From the NCBI GenBank assembly GCA_020860025.1, contig JAJBVC010000183.1, forward strand, positions 1-12,033: a DNA stretch of 12,033 nt. The letters are read 5' to 3'. Shown here one piece after another: positions 1 through 7,715 of this stretch. Both the position numbers and the translations under genes were made by a program. The notes beneath the pieces were generated by a model. The model saw only the letters and a program-made list of their open reading frames with translations, was not told where the DNA came from and made no database searches. Source of the stretch: Clostridiales bacterium (GTDB lineage: Bacteria; Bacillota; Clostridia; Oscillospirales; Acutalibacteraceae). Numbering within the stretch: the stretch's first letter is position 1; each line of letters opens with the position of its first letter.

Positions 1-414
1 ACATTTGATAAAGAGAAAAATATGGCATTTATTGATATAAGTATATACAAAAATTTTGTTAAAAAATATGGAAATCCGGGGATATGTATTATTTCTGAAG
101 CTGATTTTGACAAACCTGTTTTTGACACGAACGGAAAAATTTCTTATGATGAATTGAACGCAGAGTCAATTTTAAAAATATATGGATATGCAGTAAATAA
201 AAATGATAATTTATCATCCAGTAAGAGACAAGAACTGCTTGCAGAAATAATTGATTTGGATATTATGTCTGCGTCAAGAATTTCAAATTTCCTTAAATTG
301 TTAATTAATAAAAATAAAAGATATCCTATTGCGCAAGTCAAGTGGAAGGAAGACAAAAAGTTTGTTGAAAACTATAAAGCAAATCAGCAACGCTTTTTAA
401 TTGTAAAAGATTAG
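1..414 (+). CDS. C-terminal part of an unrecognised protein, probably cut by the window edge
   Basis: The reading frame has no stop between base 1 and the first ATG at base 22, so this is more likely the last ~137 residues of a longer protein than a complete 130-aa one. The ATG at 22 has only a weak AAAGAG upstream and no real Shine-Dalgarno sequence. The product is soluble, Lys/Asn/Ile-rich and mostly helical, with no signal peptide or membrane segment. The C-terminal half has an 'SKRQELLAEIIDLDIMS' helix pair followed by 'QVKWKEDKKFVENY', a layout I associate loosely with the tails of uncharacterised Clostridia proteins, but I cannot assign a family. The stretch is visibly richer in A+T than the genes to its right, which could mean acquired DNA. 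It ends at TAG (412-414), 154 bp before the next gene and in the same direction. Confidence 0.6.
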   Translation, partial: TFDKEKNMAFIDISIYKNFVKKYGNPGICIISEADFDKPVFDTNGKISYDELNAESILKIYGYAVNKNDNLSSSKRQELLAEIIDLDIMSASRISNFLKLLINKNKRYPIAQVKWKEDKKFVENYKANQQRFLIVKD

Positions 415-472
415 AAAACAGATTAAATTGGTTGAATGTGCCGAAGATAGCAAACTACATATTTATACACGC

Positions 473-501
473 TTGAATTATTATTTCTATTGTATTATAA
501 T
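473..501 (+). promoter_or_regulatory. Sigma-A promoter of the CMD/cupin gene
   Basis: A -35 box TTGAAT (473-478) and a perfect -10 box TATAAT (496-501) are separated by 17 bp. Transcription would start near 508, giving a ~60-nt leader before the ATG at 569. The rest of the 415-568 gap is AT-rich and shows no other gene. Confidence 0.7.
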
Positions 502-568
502 TTATATTATAAATAAATGGCATTGATATTGATGCTTACATTAGAATTTTTAATACGAGGGACATATT

Positions 569-1324
569 ATGAAAAAGATTGAACAGACGGCGGGCAGGGA
601 TTCGCTTGGTGAATTTGCGCCTGATTTTGCACATTATAACGACGATATTTTGTTTGGTGAAAACTGGAACAATAACGACATTGACCTGAAAACACGCTGT
701 ATAATTACAGTAGTTTCTCTTATGTCGTCAGGCGTTGTGGATTCATCGCTTAAATATCATCTGCAAAATGCAAAAAATGCGGGCGTTACGAAAAAAGAAA
801 TTGCCGCTGTAATAACGCATTGTGCATTTTATGTTGGCTGGCCAAAGGGCTGGGCGGTTTTTAATATGGCTAAAGAGGTATGGAACGAGCAGGAAAATTT
901 GCAGGATAAAAAAAGCGAACACGCAACTAAGATGATTTTTGAAATCGGAGATCCTAACGACGCATTCGCACAGTATTTTATCGGTCAAAGCTATCTTTCA
1001 CCCGTATCAGCAAGTCAGGTCGGCATATTTAACGTGACGTTTGAGCCGTCCTGCCGAAACAACTGGCATATTCACCATGCGGATAAAGGCGGCGGTCAGA
1101 TTTTGATTTGCGTTGCCGGTCGTGGCTACTATCAGGAGTGGGGCAAAGAGGCTGTTGAAATGACAGCGGGCGACTGCATAAATATACCTGTCGGCGTAAA
1201 GCATTGGCACGGAGCGGCACCCGACAGTTGGTTTTCTCATCTTGCCGTTGAAGTTCCCGGTGAAAACACTTCAAACGAATGGCTTGAGCCTGTAACCGAT
1301 GAGCAGTATAAAATACTTAAATAA
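569..1324 (+). CDS. Carboxymuconolactone decarboxylase-cupin fusion protein
   Basis: A 251-aa two-domain protein. Residues ~20-110 form an AhpD/CMD-like helical domain with the Glu77...His84 pair ('EIAAVITHCAFYVGWP') typical of the gamma-CMD branch. It lacks the CxxC of AhpD peroxidases, so thiol peroxidase activity is unlikely. Residues ~145-230 form a small cupin barrel: motif 1 has His167-x-His169 and Gln177, motif 2 is 'GDCINIPVGVKHWH' with His212, giving a plausible His/His/Gln/His metal site. Similar fusions are common in anaerobic Firmicutes and Bacteroidetes, often near reductases, but the substrate is generally unknown. No signal peptide, so cytoplasmic. The start is fixed by GAGGG at 557-561, 7 nt before ATG. 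It is transcribed alone, between its own promoter and a terminator. The family call is secure; the reaction is not. Confidence 0.9.
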   Translation: MKKIEQTAGRDSLGEFAPDFAHYNDDILFGENWNNNDIDLKTRCIITVVSLMSSGVVDSSLKYHLQNAKNAGVTKKEIAAVITHCAFYVGWPKGWAVFNMAKEVWNEQENLQDKKSEHATKMIFEIGDPNDAFAQYFIGQSYLSPVSASQVGIFNVTFEPSCRNNWHIHHADKGGGQILICVAGRGYYQEWGKEAVEMTAGDCINIPVGVKHWHGAAPDSWFSHLAVEVPGENTSNEWLEPVTDEQYKILK

Positions 1325-1336
1325 CAAATATAACCT

Positions 1337-1375
1337 AATGCTTAAATTTCACTTAAGAAATTTAAGCATTTTTAC
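1337..1375 (+). terminator. Intrinsic terminator of the CMD/cupin gene
   Basis: A perfect 13-bp stem (1337-1349 with 1358-1370) with an 8-nt loop runs into TTTTT (1369-1373), 12 bases after the stop codon. On the other strand the hairpin is not followed by a T-run, so it is a poor terminator for the convergent sugar operon. Confidence 0.88.
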
Positions 1376-1533
1376 TTTATAAGATAAGGTTTTGGTAAAA
1401 TTCCATGAAAACGAATGTAATCAAATCCGATTTCCTTTTGAACTGTTTTAAGCTGCTCCTGCCAATCGGCACGAAGTCCCTCGGCAGCTCTGCCTGCCGT
1501 TATGCATTTTGTGTAATATCTACTGTTTTTCAT
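1372..1533 (-). pseudogene. N-terminal stub of a GH39 glycosidase (beta-xylosidase/iduronidase family), truncated by deletion
   Basis: A 53-codon reading frame starts at ATG (1533-1531), overlaps the last 14 bases of the GH95 gene and has AAAGG 9 nt upstream, so it was built as the translationally coupled fourth gene of the operon. Its residues ~9-46 contain 'CITAGRAAEGLRADWQEQLK' and 'IGFDYIRFHGIL', which match the start of GH39 enzymes (usual pattern: GAGR..EGLRADWQ.QLK, then GF.YIRFHG). In GH39 the next residues would be a DDM-type motif opening the catalytic barrel. Here the frame turns into unrelated 'PKPYLIK' and stops at TAA (1374-1372), inside the neighbouring terminator. GH39 proteins are usually ~500 aa, so about nine tenths is gone and both catalytic glutamates are missing. 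The break lies near 1395-1400. The family resemblance is from memory of the motif; no alignment was run. Confidence 0.72.
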
Positions 1534-4039
1534 ATGCAATTACCTTTGTTTCATTTTCGTCAAAATTATATATTTCAGTTTTTTCGCCAAATGAAACAGA
1601 AATTTTTTGCTTTTTAAAACTTGTAATTTCAGCCGTTACACTGCTTTTATCCCATTTGATTGATACTGTCGCCTGCGTTCTTGCCATCAATTTGCTTATT
1701 TCGCCCGATTCCCATTCGCATGGCAAAGCCGGTAAAAGCTCTATTTCACCTGTGTTTGAGTAAAGGAGCATTTCATTTATTATGCCGATAAAGCCAAAGC
1801 TTGTGTCGGTGCAGTAAACGCTTGATAACCTGTCGGTATTATGGTCGGTCATCATTGATGTATAAAAAATATCACTGTGAAAAAGAGTGTAAAGCGTGTT
1901 AAGGCAGGCGTTTGCATCTTTAAGTCTTGCATAAACAAGACCTTTGTGAACCCAGCCGTGTGAGGGCGTATCATCTTTGCCGTTATTTTCCCTGTTTCTG
2001 TTTTCAGGAGCCTGAATACAAGCACGGGAAAGAGGTTCATTTTTTTGCGTTTCAAATGCGGGCCAGGCACAGTAAAGATGACTGATGTGGCGGTGAGCGT
2101 TATTTTCCTTATACTCTTTCATCGCCCATTCGCAAAGCGCTCCCGTTTCGTCAAACTTATAGCTTGGCAGCCTTGAGAGCAGGTTTTTATACGATTTAAT
2201 TCTGTTTTCAAATCCGTCGGTTTTTGTAATTTCTTCAATGTTTATTGCCATATTTAATCCGTCGATTGCCGCAGAAATATCCATTGTTGAATTTGCCGTA
2301 ATGGTTGATGTATAGCCGAGAGGATGATTTTCGGGTGAATATGACGGTATAATCAAAAATTTTTCACCGTCAAGAAGACTGCGCTTGCCCTTTTCGTATT
2401 TTGCATTGCCGTTTTTGTCGATAAAATATTCAGCCGTGCAGATTTGAAGCCAGAAATTTGCCTGCATAGTCAAAAGAGGAAGTAATATTTCATAAAGCAA
2501 ATTCTTCCTGCCGCTATCAGTCGGAATATCCATATTTCCAAAGCACTGATAAAATTCATAAATCGGCTGAATCATCCATGAAGCGCCGGCGTTCCAATAT
2601 TCAAACGGATACCATACGTCATATTCAACCATCATTGCACGGTCGCCGTCTGTGTTTACGGGAACCTGAATCGCATTTTCCATACCGTATACGAGGTGTG
2701 CATTTTCTTTCCAGTCGTCAATTTGACGAAGCACAAAATTTATGTAGCCGATGCCAAAGTCAACTATATTTCCAGTATTCATACCGCTTGACTGTAAATT
2801 GACGTTTGCGTCCATAGTGTAAATGCACCGCCAGCCTGCGTTAAATTCTCCTGTCCACATACCGCCGAGACGGCTCATAGTTTTTCCGGCACAGCAAATC
2901 ATAGCGTATCTGCCCTGATTGTATGCTCTCTCAACTACAGCTTTTTCAAGGCGGTCGCTGTTTTGCTGCAACTTTATCAAATCCTCATTTGAAAGGGTGC
3001 TGCTGTCGCCACTGTTCAGGTTGAATTCTACAGCGTCAAAAAGACGTTTATGTTCCTTAGCGCTCGGCGTCAGGGCTTTGTTGTAATCAAAATTTTCTTT
3101 GCCGTATTTTTCTGCTGCGAATTTGCAGTCTGAAAGAAGATTGTCTAAAAGAGGATAAGAGATTGCGCCCTTAAAATCAGAAATATTGCCCATACAGTGA
3201 GTACGCTGCGACTTCGTTATCAGGTAAACGCTCTCGGCATTTGTTATTTTTATTATCGGATTTTTTTCATTGCCGACATTTTGCTTTTCGTCGGTATTTT
3301 TATTTTCGGCAACGATTTTTTCTTTTTTACCGCCGTTTACGATAATGTACGTAAGACCGCAATAACCGCCGTCTTTCAGTTCGCTGCCCTCATATGACGG
3401 ATAATGAGCAATCAGCGCAATGTATTTGCAGTCGCTGTCTGCAATTTTTTTATACTGTAAATTAACCTCGTCGCCGCTTGCAAAATCACCTAAAGCGGAA
3501 ATATCGTCAATGGAAATTTCCATATTGACTTTTTTGCCGAGAGACGATTTTTTTATTTCGGTCACGGTTACATTGTCGGTTCTTGAGGTGAATGATTTTC
3601 TCTCCCATTTGCCGAAAGAGTCGGTGAATTTTACAATAACCTCTCCGCTTTCATAATCCGTCATACGTTCGTAATCAGTATATTCGTTTTCATCAAACGA
3701 AAGTTTTAATTGGTGCGATGGATGATAAGCGTAGTCGGATGTACGCTTCCTGCCGTTTACATCCCATTTGTCGTCAAAATTTATTACAGCCTGCCTCGCC
3801 TCAAAAAGCTCGCCGGAAACCTCTTTCGGCGTAAAGCGAGGCTCACAGCTCGGCATAATAAAATGAATATTTTGAAATATAATATGCTCGTTATAAGGGT
3901 CGCTGTCGGTAATAAAACCGTTTTCACCGTTGCCTCCTACCATTCCGTCACGCCAATATTGGCAGTTGTGCTTGCCTTTTACATATTGCTGTGTTTTGGT
4001 GAAGGTGTTTGAAAAAGATTGTTTAATTGGTTGCTTCAT
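1520..4039 (-). CDS. GH95 family glycoside hydrolase (alpha-L-fucosidase-like), cytoplasmic
   Basis: An 839-aa enzyme with the GH95 layout: N-terminal beta-sandwich (~1-280, with 'MVGGNGENG' near 33-41), linker, (alpha/alpha)6 barrel (~320-765), C-terminal beta domain ('IELLPALPCEWESGEISKL', 766-784). The residues known to be catalytic in the family can be placed: Asn412-x-Asn414 in 'MDANVNLQ', Glu570 in 'PSYSPEN' (general acid) and Asp745 in 'CTDTSFGFIGI'. The 'AHRHISHLY' motif (648-656) is also intact. GH95 members are inverting alpha-1,2-L-fucosidases or alpha-L-galactosidases; this one is divergent around these motifs, so the exact sugar is open. There is no signal peptide, unlike many secreted GH95 enzymes, so it should act on an imported saccharide. 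AGGAAA lies upstream of the ATG. It is third in the operon, 30 bp after the sulfatase, and overlaps the GH39 stub by 14 bases. Confidence 0.88.
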   Translation of the reverse strand: MKQPIKQSFSNTFTKTQQYVKGKHNCQYWRDGMVGGNGENGFITDSDPYNEHIIFQNIHFIMPSCEPRFTPKEVSGELFEARQAVINFDDKWDVNGRKRTSDYAYHPSHQLKLSFDENEYTDYERMTDYESGEVIVKFTDSFGKWERKSFTSRTDNVTVTEIKKSSLGKKVNMEISIDDISALGDFASGDEVNLQYKKIADSDCKYIALIAHYPSYEGSELKDGGYCGLTYIIVNGGKKEKIVAENKNTDEKQNVGNEKNPIIKITNAESVYLITKSQRTHCMGNISDFKGAISYPLLDNLLSDCKFAAEKYGKENFDYNKALTPSAKEHKRLFDAVEFNLNSGDSSTLSNEDLIKLQQNSDRLEKAVVERAYNQGRYAMICCAGKTMSRLGGMWTGEFNAGWRCIYTMDANVNLQSSGMNTGNIVDFGIGYINFVLRQIDDWKENAHLVYGMENAIQVPVNTDGDRAMMVEYDVWYPFEYWNAGASWMIQPIYEFYQCFGNMDIPTDSGRKNLLYEILLPLLTMQANFWLQICTAEYFIDKNGNAKYEKGKRSLLDGEKFLIIPSYSPENHPLGYTSTITANSTMDISAAIDGLNMAINIEEITKTDGFENRIKSYKNLLSRLPSYKFDETGALCEWAMKEYKENNAHRHISHLYCAWPAFETQKNEPLSRACIQAPENRNRENNGKDDTPSHGWVHKGLVYARLKDANACLNTLYTLFHSDIFYTSMMTDHNTDRLSSVYCTDTSFGFIGIINEMLLYSNTGEIELLPALPCEWESGEISKLMARTQATVSIKWDKSSVTAEITSFKKQKISVSFGEKTEIYNFDENETKVIAYEKQ

Positions 4040-4069
4040 AATTTTTCCTAATCTAAATATGTAATATAT

Positions 4070-5479
4070 TTATTTAAGATTTTCGGATATAATTCTGTCT
4101 TTAACCCAGTGCTTTTTGTAGTAGCTGTTTTTTTCAAAGCTGTCGCCGATAGCGTTCATCTTTTCGTACATTTCATTTTTAAGGCTTTCAAGTACGTCTT
4201 TATATCGCTTGTCTTTTGCTAAGTTGCTGAGCTGATACGGGTCGTTGATGTTGTCAAAAAGAAACTCCTTGCCGTCAATTTTGTAAACGGCATATGTGTA
4301 TTTTCGTGAACGAATACCACGCCACTCCTTGCCGTTGCCGTATATTGCGGTAGGCCCCGTTCCCATAAGCAGGCAGTTGTTTTCGGCGATTGTGCCGTTT
4401 GCAATATTTTCGCTTATGTCGGTGCCCTGTGCGGTGTCGGGTACAGGCAGATTCATCATACTGAGCAGAGTCGGCATAATGTCAACCGTATTCATACAAG
4501 TTAAATTCTTACCGCTTTTCAGTTTTTTGCCCCATTTTATAAGAAAAGGTACACGCACCGCTTCCTCATAAAAAATATTTTTTGCGTGACGTCCCTGAGC
4601 GCCGAACATTTCGCCGTGGTCGCTCGTGAAAACGATAATCGTATCATCGCTTATTCCAAGCTCTTTAACTGTGTTTAGAATTCTGCCTACATTTTCGTCA
4701 AGATTTGACGTCATAGCGTAGTAAACACGCTTTTGCTCATTGATTTTTGAACGGCTGCCGGGAAGATATTTTGCCCAAAAATCAGCGTGAATGTCGTTAA
4801 ATTTTTTGTAATTGGGCGGATTCGGGAAATCGGTGCTTTTAAACATATCATAATATTTTTTCGGCACGTTTTCCTTAGTCCACGGGTCGTGAGGAGTTCC
4901 GTACGACAGAAAAAGCGCAAACGGCTTGCCCGATTTTGTGTGGGATTTAATTTGATTTATAGCCATATCGGTCTGCTCGTCGGGCTCATATTTTTTATAA
5001 TATATCTTTTCATTGCTGTCAAGATGATAATAAGCCTTTGGAGAATAATATTCGTGGTGAAAATTATATGCCGCAAAATATCCGTCAAAACCAAGTCTGT
5101 CGGCGCCTTTCGGAATGTAAGAATTTTTTACGTCATAATGATGACCGAGCTGAGAAGCGTACATATGCCACTTGCCTATGTAAGACGTTTCATAGCCGTT
5201 TTCGTTTAAAACGTGAGCAAAACAGCGATGGTGCGGATTTATTCGTATTTCATTTATAACCATACCCGTTCCGCCCGTTGTATACTTTCCCGTAAGCAGA
5301 GACGCACGGTATGGAGCGCATACAGGATGCCCCGAAACGGCATTGTCCATAACCGCACATTCGTCTGAAAAAGAGTCAATGTTCGGCGTTCTTGCAAGAT
5401 TGTCGCCGTTATAGCCAAGACTTGAATATCTTAACTGGTCTGCAAAAATATATATTAAATTCGGTCTTTTTTCTTCCAT
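4070..5479 (-). CDS. Cys-type sulfatase (arylsulfatase/alkaline phosphatase superfamily)
   Basis: A 469-aa S1-family sulfatase that hydrolyses a sulfate ester. From the ATG, Cys54 lies in 'CAPYRASLLTG', the C-x-P-x-R signature whose Cys is oxidised to formylglycine. Other conserved residues are the N-terminal 'FADQ' metal Asp, Lys103 in 'GKWH', His197 in 'GTPHDP' and Asp287-His288 in 'TSDHGE'. The C-terminal subdomain has the usual 'WRGIRSRKYTY' and 'LFDNINDPYQLSNLA' segments. No signal peptide, so it probably works in the cytoplasm on an imported sulfated sugar. In anaerobes a Cys-type enzyme needs the radical-SAM maturase anSME; none is encoded here, so it must be elsewhere. A GTG three codons upstream (5488) is possible, but GGTGAT at 5484-5489 is better read as the Shine-Dalgarno sequence for the ATG at 5479. 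It sits between the transporter (~30 bp) and GH95. Confidence 0.93.
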   Translation of the reverse strand: MEEKRPNLIYIFADQLRYSSLGYNGDNLARTPNIDSFSDECAVMDNAVSGHPVCAPYRASLLTGKYTTGGTGMVINEIRINPHHRCFAHVLNENGYETSYIGKWHMYASQLGHHYDVKNSYIPKGADRLGFDGYFAAYNFHHEYYSPKAYYHLDSNEKIYYKKYEPDEQTDMAINQIKSHTKSGKPFALFLSYGTPHDPWTKENVPKKYYDMFKSTDFPNPPNYKKFNDIHADFWAKYLPGSRSKINEQKRVYYAMTSNLDENVGRILNTVKELGISDDTIIVFTSDHGEMFGAQGRHAKNIFYEEAVRVPFLIKWGKKLKSGKNLTCMNTVDIMPTLLSMMNLPVPDTAQGTDISENIANGTIAENNCLLMGTGPTAIYGNGKEWRGIRSRKYTYAVYKIDGKEFLFDNINDPYQLSNLAKDKRYKDVLESLKNEMYEKMNAIGDSFEKNSYYKKHWVKDRIISENLK

Positions 5480-5508
5480 ATTAATCACCGTATCAAATTT
5501 ATTTAATA

Positions 5509-6897
5509 TTAAACAATTTCGACTTTGTATTCGCTTCTTGATTTTTCAAGTTCGCTGTGCATAAGCTGCGTCGTCTTTTTGTTAAGAGGATAAATTATAA
5601 CAAGTATAAGCATAATCACAAACAAAACAAAAGGAACGGCTGTAGCTATGTTGTACATACTGTTAAGAACCTGCTCTCCCTGTGAAATTCCGGTGCCCGC
5701 CTTGTCGCTGTCATATCCCGCAAGACTGACGAACCACGGAGCAAGAGCGGCGATAGTCTGACCGATTTTGCGCATAAATGTAAATACAGCGTAATTTGCA
5801 GCCTCTTCTCTTTTACCGCTCACCCATTCCTGATGGTCGATTATATCAGCCGCCATTGACCATATTTCAAGAGTAAGAAAGCCGATTCCGGCATTTATGA
5901 AAAATGCAAGTATTATGAAAGCCCAAACATTGTCCTGTCCTATATGAAGGATAAATGTCAAAAAGCTTGCTATAACGGATATAGAAACGCTGACAACGCA
6001 GATTTCTTTTTTGCCGAATTTCTTTATCATCATATTTGCAAACGGTATCATAATAACCATCGGAGCGTATGATATAATCATATAAACGGTGTTGATTGCA
6101 CTGTTTTCAAAATAATCCTTAAACAGATACAGATTTACAGTGCTTGTATATTGCTGAATTGCAATCAGCAGACAGCCGATAATACTCATTGTAACAAACG
6201 CTTTGTTTTTGATTAAGCTTTTGAGAGTTGAAAAAATATGAGTTTTTTCGCCCTTGCCGTCAATAATAACACGCTCAGTTGTGAGCTTGTAGCCTAAGGT
6301 GTAAAAAACCATCATCAAAACAGCGATAATTACCATTGCAAAAACGAGATTGCGGGAATTCATTTGATTGCCGTTTTCGCCTGCGTTCATAACAAAAATC
6401 GGAAACAGCAGCGTCGGCAGCGTTCCTATACCGCCGCCGATTGAACGGCATACGGAAAGTGTACTGCGTTCGCTGTCTTTAGTAGTCATTACACTTGCAA
6501 GCGAGCCGTACGGCACAAGCAATACGGTGTAAAGCATACCGTAAATTATGTAAGTTACGGCAACCCAAACAGTGTTAAAAGTAAGACTGTCTGATAATTT
6601 TAGGAAAATCAATATTATCGACAGGGCAAGCGGAAAACCGCCGATAAGCAAAAACGGTCTGTATTTTCCGTTTTTAGACGGCTTTTTATTCTGCACCAAA
6701 AAACCCATAATAGGGTCGTTAATTGCGTCCCAAACACGTGCCGCCATCATAATAGCGGTAATTGTAGCGCCGCTTATGCCAATAATATCAGAGCAGTAAA
6801 TTGCCAGATAAGCGCTTATAACGCTGAACGCAGAATTGTTGGCTATGTCGCACAGAGTGTATCCGACATAGTTTTTAACACTTAATTTATTTTCCAT
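5509..6897 (-). CDS. GPH-family (MelB-like) sugar:cation symporter
   Basis: A 462-aa polytopic membrane protein with about 12 hydrophobic segments and the signature of the glycoside-pentoside-hexuronide family: 'ARVWDAINDPIMG' at ~53-65, with Asp57 and Asp61 equivalent to the cation-site aspartates of melibiose permease. The basic loop 'KKPSKNGKYRPF' (71-82) follows, as usual. It should import a small glycoside with Na+ or H+. It is the first gene of the operon, so the substrate is inferred to be the sulfated fucoside/galactoside handled by the sulfatase and GH95; GPH transporters generally carry mono- to small oligosaccharides. The ATG at 6897 was chosen because AGGTGAT lies 6 nt upstream (6904-6909). 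The frame stays open 15 codons further up, but that start has no ribosome binding site and would overlap the promoter. Confidence 0.9.
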   Translation of the reverse strand: MENKLSVKNYVGYTLCDIANNSAFSVISAYLAIYCSDIIGISGATITAIMMAARVWDAINDPIMGFLVQNKKPSKNGKYRPFLLIGGFPLALSIILIFLKLSDSLTFNTVWVAVTYIIYGMLYTVLLVPYGSLASVMTTKDSERSTLSVCRSIGGGIGTLPTLLFPIFVMNAGENGNQMNSRNLVFAMVIIAVLMMVFYTLGYKLTTERVIIDGKGEKTHIFSTLKSLIKNKAFVTMSIIGCLLIAIQQYTSTVNLYLFKDYFENSAINTVYMIISYAPMVIMIPFANMMIKKFGKKEICVVSVSISVIASFLTFILHIGQDNVWAFIILAFFINAGIGFLTLEIWSMAADIIDHQEWVSGKREEAANYAVFTFMRKIGQTIAALAPWFVSLAGYDSDKAGTGISQGEQVLNSMYNIATAVPFVLFVIMLILVIIYPLNKKTTQLMHSELEKSRSEYKVEIV

Positions 6898-6913
6898 AAA
6901 TATCACCTGATTT

Positions 6914-6942
6914 ATTTTAACATACTTATTATAATTAAGCAA
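6914..6942 (-). promoter_or_regulatory. Probable promoter of the transporter-sulfatase-GH95 operon
   Basis: On the minus strand, TTGCTT (6942-6937), 17 bp, then TAAAAT (6919-6914) with an extended TGT in front. It would start transcription only ~20 nt before the ATG. A perfect TATAAT at 6933-6928 without a good -35 box is the alternative. No operator palindrome is obvious here and no regulator gene is adjacent. Confidence 0.45.
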
Positions 6943-6945
6943 TAT

Positions 6946-6979
6946 AAAAGCACCGAGAAATCATGCTCTCAGTGCTTTT
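6946..6979 (-). terminator. Intrinsic terminator of the DUF2798-like gene
   Basis: A 13-bp stem (6967-6979 with 6946-6958), fully paired as minus-strand RNA with one G-U, has an 8-nt loop and ends in UUUUAUAUU. It lies 28 bases after the stop codon and separates this gene from the sugar operon downstream. Confidence 0.8.
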
Positions 6980-7007
6980 AAAGTGAGTATAACCGTTTTG
7001 TCAGATA

Positions 7008-7574
7008 TTATTGGGCGAGCTGTTTACGCTTTTCAATATCCTTTTTGAACAGAAGCTTGAATATTGTGCGGATAAACGGCTGAATAAAGAAAAGCTGCGT
7101 AAAGTATGCAAAAGGAAAATTAAAGCATACGAGCTTGAGCCAGTTTGCAAGCAATGTCAGAATATTAAATCCGGCATAATACGGATAGTAAAGCCATGCC
7201 GCAATAAAGCTCATAGCGGGGCACATAAGACCTACAGTCGTGCAAATAATTGCAGTTTCAAAAATAACGGGATTCGTTTTTTTAGGGTCAAAAACCTTGC
7301 AGGCAAGCTTAAATGAGCATGGACTTCCCATAACGCATTCAAGAAAGTACGCAAAGCAAAACTCAATGAGTATAACAGCCCATATCGGCAGCATTTTGCC
7401 GAACATATAAACTCCGCCCTGTGCGTTAATTGCACGCAGTACAGAGCTTTCTCCGGTTACCTCCATAAGCGTTTCTCCGTTTACAACGTACAGACTGAAA
7501 AACACATAAGCGTGTACTGTAATTAAAACGGTGAGGAAAGCGAAAACCATCCTCTGAAATTGATTTCTTGGCAT
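7008..7574 (-). CDS. Four-helix membrane protein, DUF2798-like
   Basis: A 188-aa protein with four hydrophobic helices at about 7-31, 57-80, 103-130 and 138-165 and a basic C-terminus ('FKKDIEKRKQ'). The opening 'MPRNQFQRMVFAFLTVLITV' and a repeated two-helix plan fit the DUF2798 group of small membrane proteins, whose function is unknown; the second pair contains 'NWLKLVCFNFPFAYF', with hallmark N/P residues. Efflux or transport is sometimes proposed for the family, but nothing here proves it. The start has AAGGAGG 10 nt upstream. It is transcribed alone, from a strong promoter through a long structured leader, and closed by a terminator, so control in the leader may reveal its role. Confidence is high for a real membrane protein and moderate for the family. 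Confidence 0.78.
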   Translation of the reverse strand: MPRNQFQRMVFAFLTVLITVHAYVFFSLYVVNGETLMEVTGESSVLRAINAQGGVYMFGKMLPIWAVILIEFCFAYFLECVMGSPCSFKLACKVFDPKKTNPVIFETAIICTTVGLMCPAMSFIAAWLYYPYYAGFNILTLLANWLKLVCFNFPFAYFTQLFFIQPFIRTIFKLLFKKDIEKRKQLAQ

Positions 7575-7592
7575 AAATTGTCATCCTCCTTG

Positions 7593-7687
7593 TGACACAA
7601 AAAAACACAGGCAGTATTTGCAACCGTCTAAATACGAATTTGATATGTTCCGTAATCAGATTTACGTGCAAAGCACTACCTGTGTCA
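7593..7687 (-). ncRNA. Structured 5' leader (candidate riboswitch/attenuator) of the DUF2798-like gene
   Basis: As minus-strand RNA, 7685-7674 pairs with 7616-7605 in 12 consecutive pairs (two G-U), enclosing small hairpins: CGTAA/TTACG (7651-7666) and GTATTT/AAATAC (7614-7635), with GTGC/GCAC (7666-7676) as an alternative. The closing helix runs straight into seven U (7605-7599), like an intrinsic terminator. The 5' arm can instead pair perfectly over 7 bp (7687-7681) with 7599-7593, directly before the Shine-Dalgarno sequence at 7591-7585. The two helices exclude each other, the usual form of a switch. I do not recognise the core as a known riboswitch class. Confidence 0.55.
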
Positions 7688-7715
7688 TCATGTATCATTT
7701 TTAATTTGCTGTGGA

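Noticed and set aside
1405..1763. Plus-strand frames opposite the GH39 stub and the GH95 3' end
   Set aside because: The minus-strand reading has clear GH39 and GH95 motifs; the plus-strand products are low-complexity shadows.
4787..5209. A 140-codon plus-strand frame inside the sulfatase gene
   Set aside because: It is fully antisense to a protein with all sulfatase motifs; the hydrophobic, Arg-rich product has no recognisable features or Shine-Dalgarno sequence.
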